Of a stretch of DNA of 64,000 nt, positions 46,501-56,762 are shown one piece after another (position 1 is the first letter of the stretch; each line of letters starts with the position of its first letter). The notes beneath the pieces were generated by a model. The model saw only the letters and a list, made by a program, of their open reading frames with translations. It was not told the DNA's origin and searched no databases. The DNA lies in NCBI GenBank assembly GCA_016841245.1, contig JAENZN010000004.1:149263-213262 (forward strand), written 5' to 3'. The translations under genes were made by a program, and so were the position numbers. Source of the DNA: Syntrophomonas sp. (GTDB lineage: Bacteria > Bacillota > Syntrophomonadia > Syntrophomonadales > Syntrophomonadaceae).

Positions 46501-46668
46501 TGTGACATTGTCGCCGTCAGCGCATGACGCGCCAATGTCGAAGGTGTCGCCGTCTGATACGGTATGAGATGCTGCCAGTGCCGTTTGCGGCAGCATCCCT
46601 ATGATAAAAAACAGGATGATTGCCACTGATAAGAATTTTTTCAGTTTTTTCCCGATTGACTTTTGCAT
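43528..46668 (-). CDS. Large multidomain surface protein with beta-helix and cadherin-like repeats
   Basis: A 1046-residue exported protein. A signal peptide (about 1-33) is followed by a beta-helix of six near-identical 29-residue repeats (AAGIGGGYEGDGGTITI type; about 145-320), an InlB-type B repeat (YDDNGGTGGGEKVTVPENGT...LYAIW), an Ig-like Big domain (ITFSNNMDESSVG), three cadherin-like beta-sandwich repeats (LSSLTLSAGTLSFDADTTSY type), and a putative Ig domain (GLPDSLSIDSETGVLAGTP). It has no SLH repeat of its own; the co-transcribed SLH protein may anchor it. The function is probably adhesion or matrix binding. The near-identity of the helix repeats at DNA level (45,740-46,250) points to recent expansion. 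Confidence 0.85.
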   Translation of the reverse strand: MQKSIGKKLKKFLSVAIILFFIIGMLPQTALAASHTVSDGDTFDIGASCADGDNVTVEAGAAATITGSKNVQISCQAGVTLTLSDVTIDVSGTTNACALSFTGSGNTLILSGENTLRSGSRESGVRVESGTALEIKGAGSVNATGGQYAAGIGGGYDSDGGTITIEGGTVTATGGQYAAGIGGGYEGDGGTITIKSGTVTATDGDGGAGIGGGYYGDGGTITITGGTVTAIGGNSGAGIGGGHEGDGGTITIKSGTVTATSGGFGAGIGGGCFGAGGTITIESGTVTATGGGWAAGIGGGYEGDGGTITIEGGMVYAARGSAGKVDIGAGENASGCTFTLSGGAVVFLKNDNSKTPVTESHKHYSISGPLYGFSLPSGWSDAGFYAVPYAITYDDNGGTGGGEKVTVPENGTVTTLSGSGLSNPGYTFIEWNTNADGTGVRHAPNSSITMTEDLTLYAIWTLDNTSMISSVTPSGDGAPLDGDIVITFSNNMDESSVGTVTSSISTLSGGIWSSDNRVYTVHYSTHDRAGYCRECTIKISGFRDIYGTTMTNASYTFTTAASADLYRLEVDTGTLDPEFDPDKTVYSVTGASGLTNIGITAQVMDLPGASASINGGYNWETVTNTVSLENGANLIPIVVMSNYGIIQKTYIISVNGTVSDADLSSLTLSAGTLSFDADTTSYYVTVGSDVTSIDLTASASDSKAVMLLDGAILSQGGTETIPLSVGENTVELMVIAQDATTKTYNVTINRGSSDATLSGLTLSEGTLSPSFNPTTYNYTVTVENSVDSLTVSPTTTDSSATVTVNGNSAATPVDLDVGSNTITVEVTGSDDVTTKEYTIIVTRQAEITITNTALSVGIIGGAYSVTLEASGGTGLFAWSATGLPDSLSIDSETGVLAGTPVDGDEATYNITITATDENLVTGSETYTLVINQGCGGGAYLIVSDGDAAYTGSYTDDGIPTLTVNDGVSGFTYFRVNISVVTGHTGDEVCLFVQKRDGEQIGFSFVIGDFDTLNATGAAFNVQAGDVIEVYIVDSLSNDSNAAPTVL

Positions 46669-46730
46669 ATATTAAACACTCCTTAAACAGTTATCTTTAT
46701 TCAATCATAATTCTAATGGATTTTGGCGCA

Positions 46731-46778
46731 AAAAAAATGCCGATTGCATGATCGGCACGGGAAATGACACAATCGGCA
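46731..46778 (-). terminator. Terminator of the two-component operon
   Basis: On the minus strand, TGCCGATTG pairs with CAATCGGCA, followed by a run of seven to eight T. It lies just beyond the kinase gene. Confidence 0.85.
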
Positions 46779-46795
46779 TATTTTATGAGGTTTTT

Positions 46796-47989
46796 TTATT
46801 TTACAAGAATTGCAATGTTTACTTTAAACACGCTGCCGTCCGGCTCAATCTTCATCAGTCCGTTGTGGCGGCTGACCAGATAGGTAGTGTTTTTAAGGCC
46901 ATAGCCGTGATCATCAAAGTCCGGCTTTGTCGAGCGGAAAGCGCCGTCCTCCAAGACCAGGTCTCTGTTCGTCGGGTTTTCAATCTGTATGACCAGATAG
47001 TCGGGCTTATATGTAAGCGCAAGCGCTATATATCGGTTGTCTTCTTCAATATGCGAGCAGGCCTCAATGGCATTGTCAATAAGATTGCCCAATATTACGG
47101 TGATATCAAATTCGTTTATCGGCAGGCCTTCGGGGACGCTGATGTCGAGCCGGAGCGTAATGCTTTCCTCCTCGGCTGCGGATAGTTTGTAATTGAGCAT
47201 GGCACGGAGCATCGAATACGGGATATTGACTATGTTGCGGTATTTCTCAGCCGCACGAATAAGCCCGGATGCGTAGGCCTTCACCTTGTCCGTCTCACCG
47301 TTTTCCAAAAGGCCGAATATAACGCCCAGATGGTTATTAAAGTCGTGACGCTCCGATTTGAGCTTATAGATGAGCTCCTCCAAATTTTCCATATAATACA
47401 GCTGCTGCCTGTATTGCGCATCAATCGTCCTGGCATAATCCTCGCTGCGCGCCTTTTCTTTCATATATGTATTGGAATATATAATAATCAGCACGGCCAT
47501 GCCGCCCGTCATAACGGCGAGAACGATGGATGTGTTGATATACGGCATGTGCAAAGAAGCTTCAATCGAACCCGCTTCAATAATTATAAGAAGCTGATCC
47601 ATCAGCATCATGGACACGAGCATAATAAGGCGCATACGCCCCCGCAGTATGATGCAGATACCGGCGATGAATATTATAGAATAATAAGGGATTGCACTCT
47701 GACTGCCCTCGCTGGACAACCACATGTAAGGGATGTAAGCAAAAACAAGAACGCCGACGGTTAACACCGACACAACCTTGAAGCCTCCTGCAAATCGCGA
47801 AAGATAATAGGAAACAAAACAAAAGCCTGCAAAAAACAGGTCGATAATAAAGGTTGTACCAAAGTACCAATTTGACAGTATACCGGCACTTGTCATAGCC
47901 ACACCCAACAGGCTTACAAAATTGAACACTCTGTTTTCAAAGGAGAACCGCGCTGCGTCTCCGACAATCATATTGCCGAGGTTCTTCAT
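46796..47989 (-). CDS. AgrC-like (GHKL-type) sensor histidine kinase
   Basis: A 397-residue kinase with about six membrane helices in the first 190 residues and a short C-terminal kinase core: phosphoacceptor His in SERHDFNNHLGVIFGLLENG, N-box ILGNLIDNAIEACSH, and G-box DDHGYGLKNTTYLVS. This is the HPK10/AgrC type that pairs with LytTR regulators and often senses peptides. No agrB- or agrD-like gene lies nearby. The start overlaps the response regulator's stop (ATGA), so the pair is co-translated. Confidence 0.92.
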   Translation of the reverse strand: MKNLGNMIVGDAARFSFENRVFNFVSLLGVAMTSAGILSNWYFGTTFIIDLFFAGFCFVSYYLSRFAGGFKVVSVLTVGVLVFAYIPYMWLSSEGSQSAIPYYSIIFIAGICIILRGRMRLIMLVSMMLMDQLLIIIEAGSIEASLHMPYINTSIVLAVMTGGMAVLIIIYSNTYMKEKARSEDYARTIDAQYRQQLYYMENLEELIYKLKSERHDFNNHLGVIFGLLENGETDKVKAYASGLIRAAEKYRNIVNIPYSMLRAMLNYKLSAAEEESITLRLDISVPEGLPINEFDITVILGNLIDNAIEACSHIEEDNRYIALALTYKPDYLVIQIENPTNRDLVLEDGAFRSTKPDFDDHGYGLKNTTYLVSRHNGLMKIEPDGSVFKVNIAILVK

Positions 47990-48708
47990 TGCTCGTCCTT
48001 TCCGGCAAATAATCTTTCAGCCAGTATTTTTTTTACGGCATCGGTATATGTCCTGCTGACAGGCAACTCGGAATGATCATCCAAATACAAGGTCTTGTCC
48101 CGGAAACCGGTGATTCTGGAGGTGTTTGCGATATAGCCCTGATGGCACTGGATAAAGGTCTCGGCGCCGAGCATTGCGAGCAGATTCTTGAAATTGTCGT
48201 AATAGGACAAATCGCGATGTAAGGTATGTATCTTTATACTGTGGCCTGTTTTTTCAAAATAGATAATGTCGCTGAGCTTCAGGCTGACGACCTCTTTTTT
48301 CGTCTTGACCGTTATAGTTTTTTCCGTTTTGGTGCGGGCGTTTTCAATATGGCGGAGAGCTTCCCGGAAAACGTCGTTGAATTTATCTCCGGTCAGGGGT
48401 TTTAAAAGATAATGAAAAGCCCGTACGCCAAAAGCCTCCAGCGCGTATTTCTCATAAGCCGTAATATAGATAATGGCTGTGTCCTCATAGCGCGCCTTGA
48501 TCTGTTCTCCCAGCTCGAGGCCGCTTATCCGGCCCATATCGATATCCAGAAAGAGAAGCTGAGGTTTTCGGCTTTGTACCAGATTCAGGAATTCTTCCGG
48601 ATCGGTCGATTTTATGATCTCGTACTCATCCGCACCGGGGTTTATATATTTTTCCAACAGCTCGACCTGCTGGGGATTATCGTCACATATGCCGATTTTT
48701 ATTGCCAC
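47986..48708 (-). CDS. LytTR-family response regulator
   Basis: A 240-residue regulator with a receiver domain (phosphoacceptor Asp in LLFLDIDMGRISG, K in HYLLKPL) and a LytTR DNA-binding domain (IIYFEKTGHSIKIHT, FIQCHQGYIANTSRI, LPVSRTYTDAVKKIL). GTG at 48708 is chosen because GGAGGTGAG lies before it and the receiver begins at once with KIGICDDN; the frame opens 29 codons earlier. It likely controls the neighbouring surface-protein operon of the element. Targets are inferred. Confidence 0.92.
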   Translation of the reverse strand: MAIKIGICDDNPQQVELLEKYINPGADEYEIIKSTDPEEFLNLVQSRKPQLLFLDIDMGRISGLELGEQIKARYEDTAIIYITAYEKYALEAFGVRAFHYLLKPLTGDKFNDVFREALRHIENARTKTEKTITVKTKKEVVSLKLSDIIYFEKTGHSIKIHTLHRDLSYYDNFKNLLAMLGAETFIQCHQGYIANTSRITGFRDKTLYLDDHSELPVSRTYTDAVKKILAERLFAGKDEQ

Positions 48709-48886
48709 CTTCTCACCTCCGGCCAAGTATCTACACAGTGTTTTAACATTCTCTTTTGTAAAGGTTTGCTGCATCCTACTGCGTAAACTTATCAAATATG
48801 GATAGCTTCATGCTGAACTCTATCACAAATTGTTATCTATAACTCATTTTTCGACATGCAAAATGGTTAAGTTTAGCTAATGAAAA

Positions 48887-49870
48887 TTATTTTGTATCCG
48901 GCAGTTGTATTGCCGCTTCAAAATCCTCATAGGAGAGATCACCCACCTCGACTTCCTTCAGCAGTTGTTTTGCCCTGTCCTGCCAAGCGAAACGATCCTC
49001 GACACGATAAACGGACGGGGCGCGGGAGCAGCGCATCTGATAGGCATTATTGAGGCGTGTATAGAGTTTCTTGGCCGCATCGGAATTGACCTTGCGGTTA
49101 TATTTTTCCTTTGCGGCAATGTCTTTGCATGTCCTGCCCACGTCATCTACCGGCCGGTCGCAGTAAAGCGCCACCGATGAAAACGGCAGGAAATACCGCC
49201 CGCAGTATCCGCATTTGCGAATCACACAGCCCGCCGTGCACATATACTCGAACTCCAGGAAAACCAGCGCGCGTATATCGTCGGAGCAGTAGAAGGTGTA
49301 GGCGGACAGATCGCTGTTCGCAACCTTTCCCACAAGCTTCGGCGTGATTTCCTGTTTTCCTAGTCCGAAAACTCTTTTGCCGTTTTCGGATATCCGGTGC
49401 TGTATGAAGACAAGGTCATACATCTTCTGCGCCTGTACGGAAAGTGCCGACCCGCCGAGCTGTAAAAGATGATACCGCTGAATGGGGGTAAGCTCATTGT
49501 ATTCACCGTCGGTGTCCAGAACTTTATAAATTGTCCCGCTAATCTCCACCTTAAACCTTGCAAGTTCTGAAACTCGGATATAGAGTCCTTTTAACGTATC
49601 GGGATCGGCGTCAAGCGTAAGCCTGCCGATCATATGCGCCAGAAACGGATGCGCGTTTGAAAAGCCCTTTTTCAGCTTTAGATAATATTTCCTGATCAGC
49701 GCTTCATCGGGAAACAACTGCCTGAGCTCTGAGATTTCGGAAACCAGACTGTCCCAGTCTACGTCGAGAAACGAAAACAGCAATTGCCCAATTGGATATT
49801 TCTTCAGCGCATCTTCTACGTCTGTATATTCGATTTTGTCCTCGAAATAGATATGATACCAGTGTTCCAT
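48887..49870 (-). CDS. DUF6076-like protein with zinc-ribbon motif
   Basis: A 327-residue cytosolic protein. The C-terminal half has a CxxC...C zinc-ribbon-like segment (VIRKCGYCGRYFLPF, then VALYCDRP and GRTCKDIAAKEKYN), the pattern of the DUF6076 family often carried by Clostridia mobile elements. The N-terminal half is helical without recognisable motifs. The function is unknown. It is the most upstream gene on the cargo strand, after a palindrome at 49941-49961. Confidence 0.7.
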   Translation of the reverse strand: MEHWYHIYFEDKIEYTDVEDALKKYPIGQLLFSFLDVDWDSLVSEISELRQLFPDEALIRKYYLKLKKGFSNAHPFLAHMIGRLTLDADPDTLKGLYIRVSELARFKVEISGTIYKVLDTDGEYNELTPIQRYHLLQLGGSALSVQAQKMYDLVFIQHRISENGKRVFGLGKQEITPKLVGKVANSDLSAYTFYCSDDIRALVFLEFEYMCTAGCVIRKCGYCGRYFLPFSSVALYCDRPVDDVGRTCKDIAAKEKYNRKVNSDAAKKLYTRLNNAYQMRCSRAPSVYRVEDRFAWQDRAKQLLKEVEVGDLSYEDFEAAIQLPDTK

Positions 49871-49940
49871 ACGAAGCCCTCCCGTGTATGAGCGTTATAT
49901 CCAGTGCATGTACGCGTGTGTGTATTTTTCACGCCCGTTA

Positions 49941-49961
49941 TGTGTAGCACAATTCTACACA
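49941..49961. promoter_or_regulatory. Operator-like palindrome
   Basis: TGTGTAG and CTACACA flank CACAATT, and a related half-site (CGTGTAGCATAATTATCG) lies at 50012. It stands between the DUF6076-like gene and tnpW, so it may control either. The remaining 350 bases to 50316 are GC-rich and hold no supported gene. Confidence 0.45.
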
Positions 49962-50316
49962 CATTAACTCTAACACCTATTGACTCCGCTGTCAACAGCT
50001 TGTATGTTGAACGTGTAGCATAATTATCGTTTATTATACTGCGACACAACTGAACAAACTGCAAGGCACATTCCCGAAGCAGTGAGCCAAGCCTCAGGTG
50101 CGCGAAAACCGCACTATGCGCGAGCGATAAACACCCATGAGGCAAACGGACACGGCAAGTCCGCGGCCACGACCTGTTTCGGGGACAATGATACTTCCGT
50201 CTTGAACGCGTCACGGCATTGGACGGCGCACCCACAGACATGGGGCGAGGTGAAATTCCTATGGAGCGGCCGCCGGCCGCCGCCGAAAGCAGTCAGCAGG
50301 AAAAGAGGTTAGAAAC

Positions 50317-50478
50317 ATGATCCATCAAATTCAAATCAAGAACCAGGTCCCGGCAATCCTTAAAGACGGTAAACTTAAAATGCTGCCCTTCATCCATACG
50401 AGGAAAATCGGTGACACAACCTATGTGATTTCCTCGGCATACAGCGATGAAGCGAATGAAAACGCGCTGGAAAGATGA
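50317..50478 (+). CDS. tnpW: TnpW-like small transposon protein
   Basis: A 53-residue protein ending TRKIGDTTYVISSAYSDEAN, which matches the conserved core of TnpW-type proteins (IGNTTY-like motif, then a short helix). AAGAGG precedes the ATG. It lies 100 bases before the recombinase gene, as in Tn4451 relatives. The function is unknown. Confidence 0.65.
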   Translation: MIHQIQIKNQVPAILKDGKLKMLPFIHTRKIGDTTYVISSAYSDEANENALER

Positions 50479-50560
50479 AACGAATTATCCTGTCCGCAAA
50501 TGTGACACGGGAGCAGGAATGTGCTATGCTCGATATGCACACTCCAAACTGTTTGGCTGA

Positions 50561-52220
<1,660 letters not shown>

Positions 52221-52835
52221 CCTTCGCTACACCGCCTTTTCGAAGGGATACTTCCTTATTACCTGTAATCTTTGGGGCAAAGGCATTTATATAGGGGGGT
52301 CAGTCAACTGGCATCAATATGCCTGCGCCTATCCTCCATCGATAGCATAAAACAAATCGCCGGAATCTTTTTTGGAATCTTACTACAGCGTACCAGGGGG
52401 CGCCCATTTGATAAACAGATCGGCGCTTTGCTCATGCAGGATATGACTATCATAAGGTCCATGTTTTCCGGCATTCTGGTTGGGATGGAGGACATCTCCA
52501 ACTGGAGGACAAATAAATGGTTTGTGATTGTGATTCAAACAGATTAATTTTCGGGTTTTCGCAGTGAAACCACTTTTTGATTGGGAACCAACTGCAAAAC
52601 GGCGGGCAGGAATGAATCATTGTCCCGCCGTCAGCCGGTCTTATTAGGGAGCAAAAAAATAATTGTATAGTTGTATCGATATTTTATAATCAAAGAATTG
52701 TGAGCATCTTAAATCGCCTTACCCTCCTTGCGTTACAATGATACATTCCTCCTTGCAATTACCGGTGTGTCATTACTGTCGAACAACGGGAGTACCAAAA
52801 TAGAGTCAACCAACAAACACCACCAATCACCCAGA
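52221..52835. other. Non-coding flank to the right of the element
   Basis: About 600 bases without a supported gene. CCTTCG...CGAAGG just after the recombinase stop may belong to the element's right end. Short frames on both strands show no family resemblance. Confidence 0.4.
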
Positions 52836-52980
52836 TGGGGACATTCCTTAACACCAGCAAGGTGTAGAGGGGAATTCACGACCTTAAACCGTGAGACGTA
52901 AGGCGAACATCCGCATGCCCGCCGTGTACCCGTTAGGGTGAAGGGCGACTCCGGCAGTGAAAAATTACGTCCCAGACGTC
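52836..52980 (+). ncRNA. Compact structured RNA, possibly omegaRNA/HEARO-like
   Basis: A 145-base stretch far more GC-rich than its surroundings folds by eye into nested stems: ACACC/GGTGT, TCACG/CGTGA, GACGTAA (52905) with TTACGTC (52965), and inside that TGCC/GGCA, CGCC/GGCG and CCC/GGG. The text GAGACGTAAGGC...CTCCGGCAGTG recalls the conserved core of HEARO/omegaRNA of IscB elements, but the match is from memory. No IscB or TnpB ORF is present, so if it is one it is a stand-alone copy. The stretch after it to 53,509 is AT-rich and holds no gene. Confidence 0.5.
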
Positions 52981-53509
52981 AATCCAATTACGATATCAGT
53001 CAAAGCACCCTAAATAACAAGAAAAACACCAGCCCGCTTGGCGATGAGAATTCATTCTTATTGCCGATATCCCTATTTGCTTGTAATCCCTATGTAATAG
53101 CAGATTAATTCCTATCTAATTACTTTGTTATATTATGTAAAAATTTCAATGAAACACACAGGAAATCTCTAACATTATATGGAAATAGATAATCATGGAG
53201 AATTTTGGCTTAAAAAAGACTGAGCAGTGGCGGGGTTGGGTATACATATGGATATTGCAGTTTATTGATGTAGGGATACCAGCCGTGAAGAGCATTGCAA
53301 CGGTTGATTATGTCTATAATGCGAACCTTTAGGTGAGTTGGATTTATTAGTGGAAGCCGGAGAGAGATTGCCGAAAACATATGTTGTATTATCAACTGTT
53401 GCCAAGTCATAAGCAAAAATCTTGGAATTTAGTAGTAAAGTGAAGTTGGTATTATAATTTATATCGAAAATTATTAGATGCAGCACGAACAAAGGAGTGG
53501 GGAGATAAT

Positions 53510-54655
53510 ATGGACTTATTTGATGAAATAATTGAAGAGTTAAATAAGCACTTAACTTGCGAGAATCAGAATTGGTTATTTGGTGCTGGTATTAGTTATG
53601 AAGCGAATATTCCATTGATGAAAACACTGACAAGAAGAGTAGAAAATTTACTGCCAGATGGTGATTTAAAGAATCTGTACAACACTATTTCAAATGATTT
53701 GCCGGATGATTACCATATTGAATATGTATTGAGTCATATTGGCGATTTAATAGCGTTATCTGCGAGGTCAAGATCTAATAGTGTTGAACTAAAAGGTACC
53801 GTATATTCAACAGATGAATTTATCAAACTGCATTCTGAATTGGTACAGAAAATTGGAACGACTATTAGATATGGTTATTGTGAGCCAGATACTGTTCATG
53901 GAACTAATGAAAAGATAGGCTCGATAGATAATCCAATTGTTGATATCAAACAACACAGGAAATTTGTAAAGGCGCTATTATCATCAAAGGCTAACTTACT
54001 CGCCCGTTCATCTATCTCAATTATTACTACTAATTATGACACCCTTTTGGAGGATGCCTTTGCCCTTGAAAAAGTGAATGTAAATGATGGCTTTACTGGG
54101 GCGGCTATTGGATTTTGGAATCCAGAGGTGGCATTTAATGAGGCTTCGGGTATAAATATAATTAAACTTCACGGCTCTGTAGATTGGCTTAAAGATATCG
54201 AAGATGGGTTGATTCGTAACCGGTATGGAGTAAATTATTTAGATGCTTCATCAAATGTCTTAATTTATCCTCAAGCAACAAAATACGTAGAAACACAAAA
54301 AGATCCATTTGCAACACTTTTTGCAAAATTTAGGGAACGACTAAATTCTCCTTTTGAGAATGTAAGTATTTGTGCAGGGTATAGTTTTGGCGATTATCAT
54401 ATAAATTCCGAAATAGATACCGCCCTCAGATCGCTCGGGAATAAAACAACTTTAATAGTGTTTATTGATGATATTAAGGAAGTATTATCTGCTTGGCTTA
54501 AAGATAAAAATATCACAAATAAAATATTTGTTGCAACAGGTAAAGGAATTTACCATGGTTCTGATACACTCATCTGTAAAAGTGGAATGGATACGTTAAA
54601 CTGGTGGAAATTTAGCGATTTAGTTAAGTTCCTAAAGGATGGTGAAGCATTATGA
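53510..54655 (+). CDS. SIR2-domain protein of a SIR2-HerA defence pair
   Basis: A 381-residue protein with a SIR2-like NAD-binding fold: LFGAGISYEANIP (residues 23-35), ITTNYDTLLEDAFALE, the His in IIKLHGSVDWL, and a C-terminal ICAGYSFGDYHINSEI motif. SIR2 effectors of defence systems deplete NAD+ on phage infection. AAAGGAGTGG precedes the ATG. Its stop overlaps the HerA start (ATGA), and SIR2-HerA is a known two-gene anti-phage system. Length and gene order fit that system. Confidence 0.88.
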   Translation: MDLFDEIIEELNKHLTCENQNWLFGAGISYEANIPLMKTLTRRVENLLPDGDLKNLYNTISNDLPDDYHIEYVLSHIGDLIALSARSRSNSVELKGTVYSTDEFIKLHSELVQKIGTTIRYGYCEPDTVHGTNEKIGSIDNPIVDIKQHRKFVKALLSSKANLLARSSISIITTNYDTLLEDAFALEKVNVNDGFTGAAIGFWNPEVAFNEASGINIIKLHGSVDWLKDIEDGLIRNRYGVNYLDASSNVLIYPQATKYVETQKDPFATLFAKFRERLNSPFENVSICAGYSFGDYHINSEIDTALRSLGNKTTLIVFIDDIKEVLSAWLKDKNITNKIFVATGKGIYHGSDTLICKSGMDTLNWWKFSDLVKFLKDGEAL

Positions 54656-56478
54656 TATTGTTTAAAGAACATAATGACTTAAAAATAGGTAAAATAATCG
54701 AGGTTAATGGAAATTCAATTAAAGTTGAACTTGATAACAAACTCGGTAATCTAAGTAGAACTATTGATGGCAGAGTCTATTCTATTGGGCAAATGGCAAG
54801 TGTTATCAAAATTCATTTCGGTAGAAAAATTATTTTTGGTTATGTAAAAATGCTCAGAATGAGTTCGGACATGGATTTAATTGATGGGGAAAAGATATCT
54901 CCCTCAGATGATTCTCGAATACTTGAAGCAGACCTATTTGGTGAAGCCTTCTGGAGGGAATCAAAGGGGGATTTGAGTTTCAATAGAGGTATTGAAACTT
55001 ACCCGTTACCCTTACAATTTGCTTATCTGACAACAAAAGATGAATTAGAAAAAATCTATCAGGCAGCGGAGAAAGCATCAGAAACTACCCTTGATCCAAT
55101 GATATCAATAGGAACCTATGTTGGCGCAAATTCAGCTATTTGCAGAGCAAATATGGATAAATTGTTTGGACATCATTGTGCTATTTTGGGTTCAACAGGA
55201 TCAGGAAAATCAGCGACAGTTGCAGCTATTCTTCATGCGGTAATTGAATATAAATATAATACCAATAAATCGCTTTATCCAAGGATAATACTCATAGATC
55301 CTCACGGTGAATATGCAAAAGCTTTTTCAAATGATGCGATAGTTTATCGGGCATATTCCCAATCATCAGCTGGTGGAGACACTGCAATTGAATTAAAGTT
55401 GCCGTATTGGTTGATGTCAGGAGATGAATTCCGTTCTTTGGTAATTGGCAAAACAGAACATGAAGCAACATCACAAAATAATATCGTATATGAAGCGCTT
55501 GCTTATGCTCGAATGGTACAAGCTGGAATTGTCAAATCATTGGATGACCCAGTTGGTGACCAAATTCCAGAATTAGTTGAAGGAAAAGATGAAGAAGCTA
55601 GGTCTAATTTTGACAGAGATAAACCAATTCCTTTTAAAATGGCAGAATTTATTAAACATATTGAGAAGGTTCAGGGTAGGAAAACTGATAAAAAGGATCC
55701 CAGAACAGCTTCCGATTCCATAAGGCAAAAAGTCGATTCTGTATTAAAAAAATTACGTGTCCTTCAAGCTAATCCGCAATTAAAATTCCTCATGGAAGAA
55801 TACTCAGCTGATTCGCTATCAATAAATAAAGTGTTAGCGCAGTTTATTGGGCAAATGGCAAATTATAAAAATAAAAATATAAGAATTATTGATATATCTG
55901 GACTTCCAAATGAAATCTCTGGACCGCTAACAGCTCTGATATCCAGATTGCTTTTCCAGTACAAACTTTGGCAATCGCCGGAAGAGAGAAAAGCCGATCC
56001 TATTTTAATAGCCTGTGAAGAAGCCCATAGATACGTTCCAAATCAAGGTGAAGCACAATATAAAGAAGCGCAGGAATCCATTAGAAGAATCGCAAAAGAA
56101 GGACGGAAATATGGTATTGGTATAATGCTCATTTCGCAGAGACCATCCGATGTTGAAAGTACCGTTCTATCCCAGTGTAATTCATGGATCGTATTACGAT
56201 TAACAAATTCAAGAGACCAAGAGCATGTTGCTAGATTCTTACCGGATAGCTTATCTGGACTAACAAGAATTCTATCTTCACTAACACGACGTGAAGCTAT
56301 ATTTGTTGGTGAAGCTGCTGCATTGCCTAGTAGAATAAAAATACGTGAGCTTGATAAAGGCCAGTTACCAGATTCATCAGATATTTCATTTGTTGAAGGC
56401 TGGGTAAATCCTCTCCATAATGATGATAAGCTAGTAAAAGTAACAAATCGTTGGACAGGGCTTTATGATGAGCAATAA
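54652..56478 (+). CDS. herA: HerA-like ATPase of a SIR2-HerA defence pair
   Basis: A 608-residue hexameric-translocase-type ATPase. A small N-terminal barrel (about 1-65) precedes the DUF87/HerA core with Walker A GSTGSGKS (180-187), RIILIDPHGEYAKAF, Walker B ILIACEEAHRYVP and the C-terminal ISQRPSDVESTVLSQCNSWI and RLTNSRDQEHVARFLP motifs. In SIR2-HerA systems the ATPase ring assembles with SIR2 subunits and is required for protection. It overlaps the SIR2 gene by four bases and a short truncated ORF by 14. Confidence 0.9.
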   Translation: MILFKEHNDLKIGKIIEVNGNSIKVELDNKLGNLSRTIDGRVYSIGQMASVIKIHFGRKIIFGYVKMLRMSSDMDLIDGEKISPSDDSRILEADLFGEAFWRESKGDLSFNRGIETYPLPLQFAYLTTKDELEKIYQAAEKASETTLDPMISIGTYVGANSAICRANMDKLFGHHCAILGSTGSGKSATVAAILHAVIEYKYNTNKSLYPRIILIDPHGEYAKAFSNDAIVYRAYSQSSAGGDTAIELKLPYWLMSGDEFRSLVIGKTEHEATSQNNIVYEALAYARMVQAGIVKSLDDPVGDQIPELVEGKDEEARSNFDRDKPIPFKMAEFIKHIEKVQGRKTDKKDPRTASDSIRQKVDSVLKKLRVLQANPQLKFLMEEYSADSLSINKVLAQFIGQMANYKNKNIRIIDISGLPNEISGPLTALISRLLFQYKLWQSPEERKADPILIACEEAHRYVPNQGEAQYKEAQESIRRIAKEGRKYGIGIMLISQRPSDVESTVLSQCNSWIVLRLTNSRDQEHVARFLPDSLSGLTRILSSLTRREAIFVGEAAALPSRIKIRELDKGQLPDSSDISFVEGWVNPLHNDDKLVKVTNRWTGLYDEQ

Positions 56479-56593
56479 TAATGAGAGGCTTATTGATAAT
56501 GGAAATGAAAAATTAGAGAAAAGAGTTATTGATATATTAATTAACGATGATTCAGAATATTGCAAATATGCTTTATACAAAATATGGCATTAG
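56465..56593 (+). CDS. Short ORF at the HerA stop, probably a truncated third gene
   Basis: ATGATG overlapping the last codons of herA opens a 42-residue frame (EKLEKRVIDILINDDSEYCK...) ending at TAG 56591. The overlap is typical of a third gene in the operon, but the frame stops just before a half copy of the REP-like repeat (56624). It may be the head of a gene cut by that insertion or deletion. No family is recognised. Confidence 0.4.
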   Translation: MMSNNNERLIDNGNEKLEKRVIDILINDDSEYCKYALYKIWH

Positions 56594-56623
56594 CATAGAT
56601 TTAGCATATAGTGTAAAGCAAGT

Positions 56624-56645
56624 GGGGACGGGGTTGTTGACACCA
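56624..56645 (+). repeat. Half copy of the 9197 REP-like element
   Basis: GGGGACGGGGTTGTTGACA is identical to the core of the inverted ends at 9197 and 9311. No opposing copy lies within the next 100 bases, so this is a single arm. Confidence 0.7.
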
Positions 56646-56674
56646 TTCTGGAATTCATTGACTTTCGGTTATCG

Positions 56675-56738
56675 TATTGCTGTTAGGCTAATAACCGGCA
56701 GTTAAAGATAACAACAGTTTAGCAATAATGGGAAGTTG
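56675..56738 (+). repeat. Module-boundary repeat, copy A
   Basis: Two boxes, GGCTAATAACCGGCAGTT (56686) and AGCAATAATGGGAAGTT (56721), lie 35 bases apart with GTT-aaagat-AAC between them, and ATTGCT/AGCAAT pair across the element. Copies B (59465) and C (62708) share the boxes and spacing. This copy ends 25 bases before the start of the next gene, so it overlaps or adjoins the promoter. Confidence 0.65.
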
Positions 56739-56762
56739 ACAATTTTGGGGAGGAGAGAAATG

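Noticed and set aside
45608..46567. Pro- and Ala-rich plus-strand frames opposite the surface-protein repeats
   Set aside because: They mirror the Gly-rich tandem repeat on the other strand; repetition alone keeps them open.
52272..52547. Short frames on both strands to the right of the recombinase
   Set aside because: No start signals or recognisable text; they could be a decayed gene but cannot be supported.
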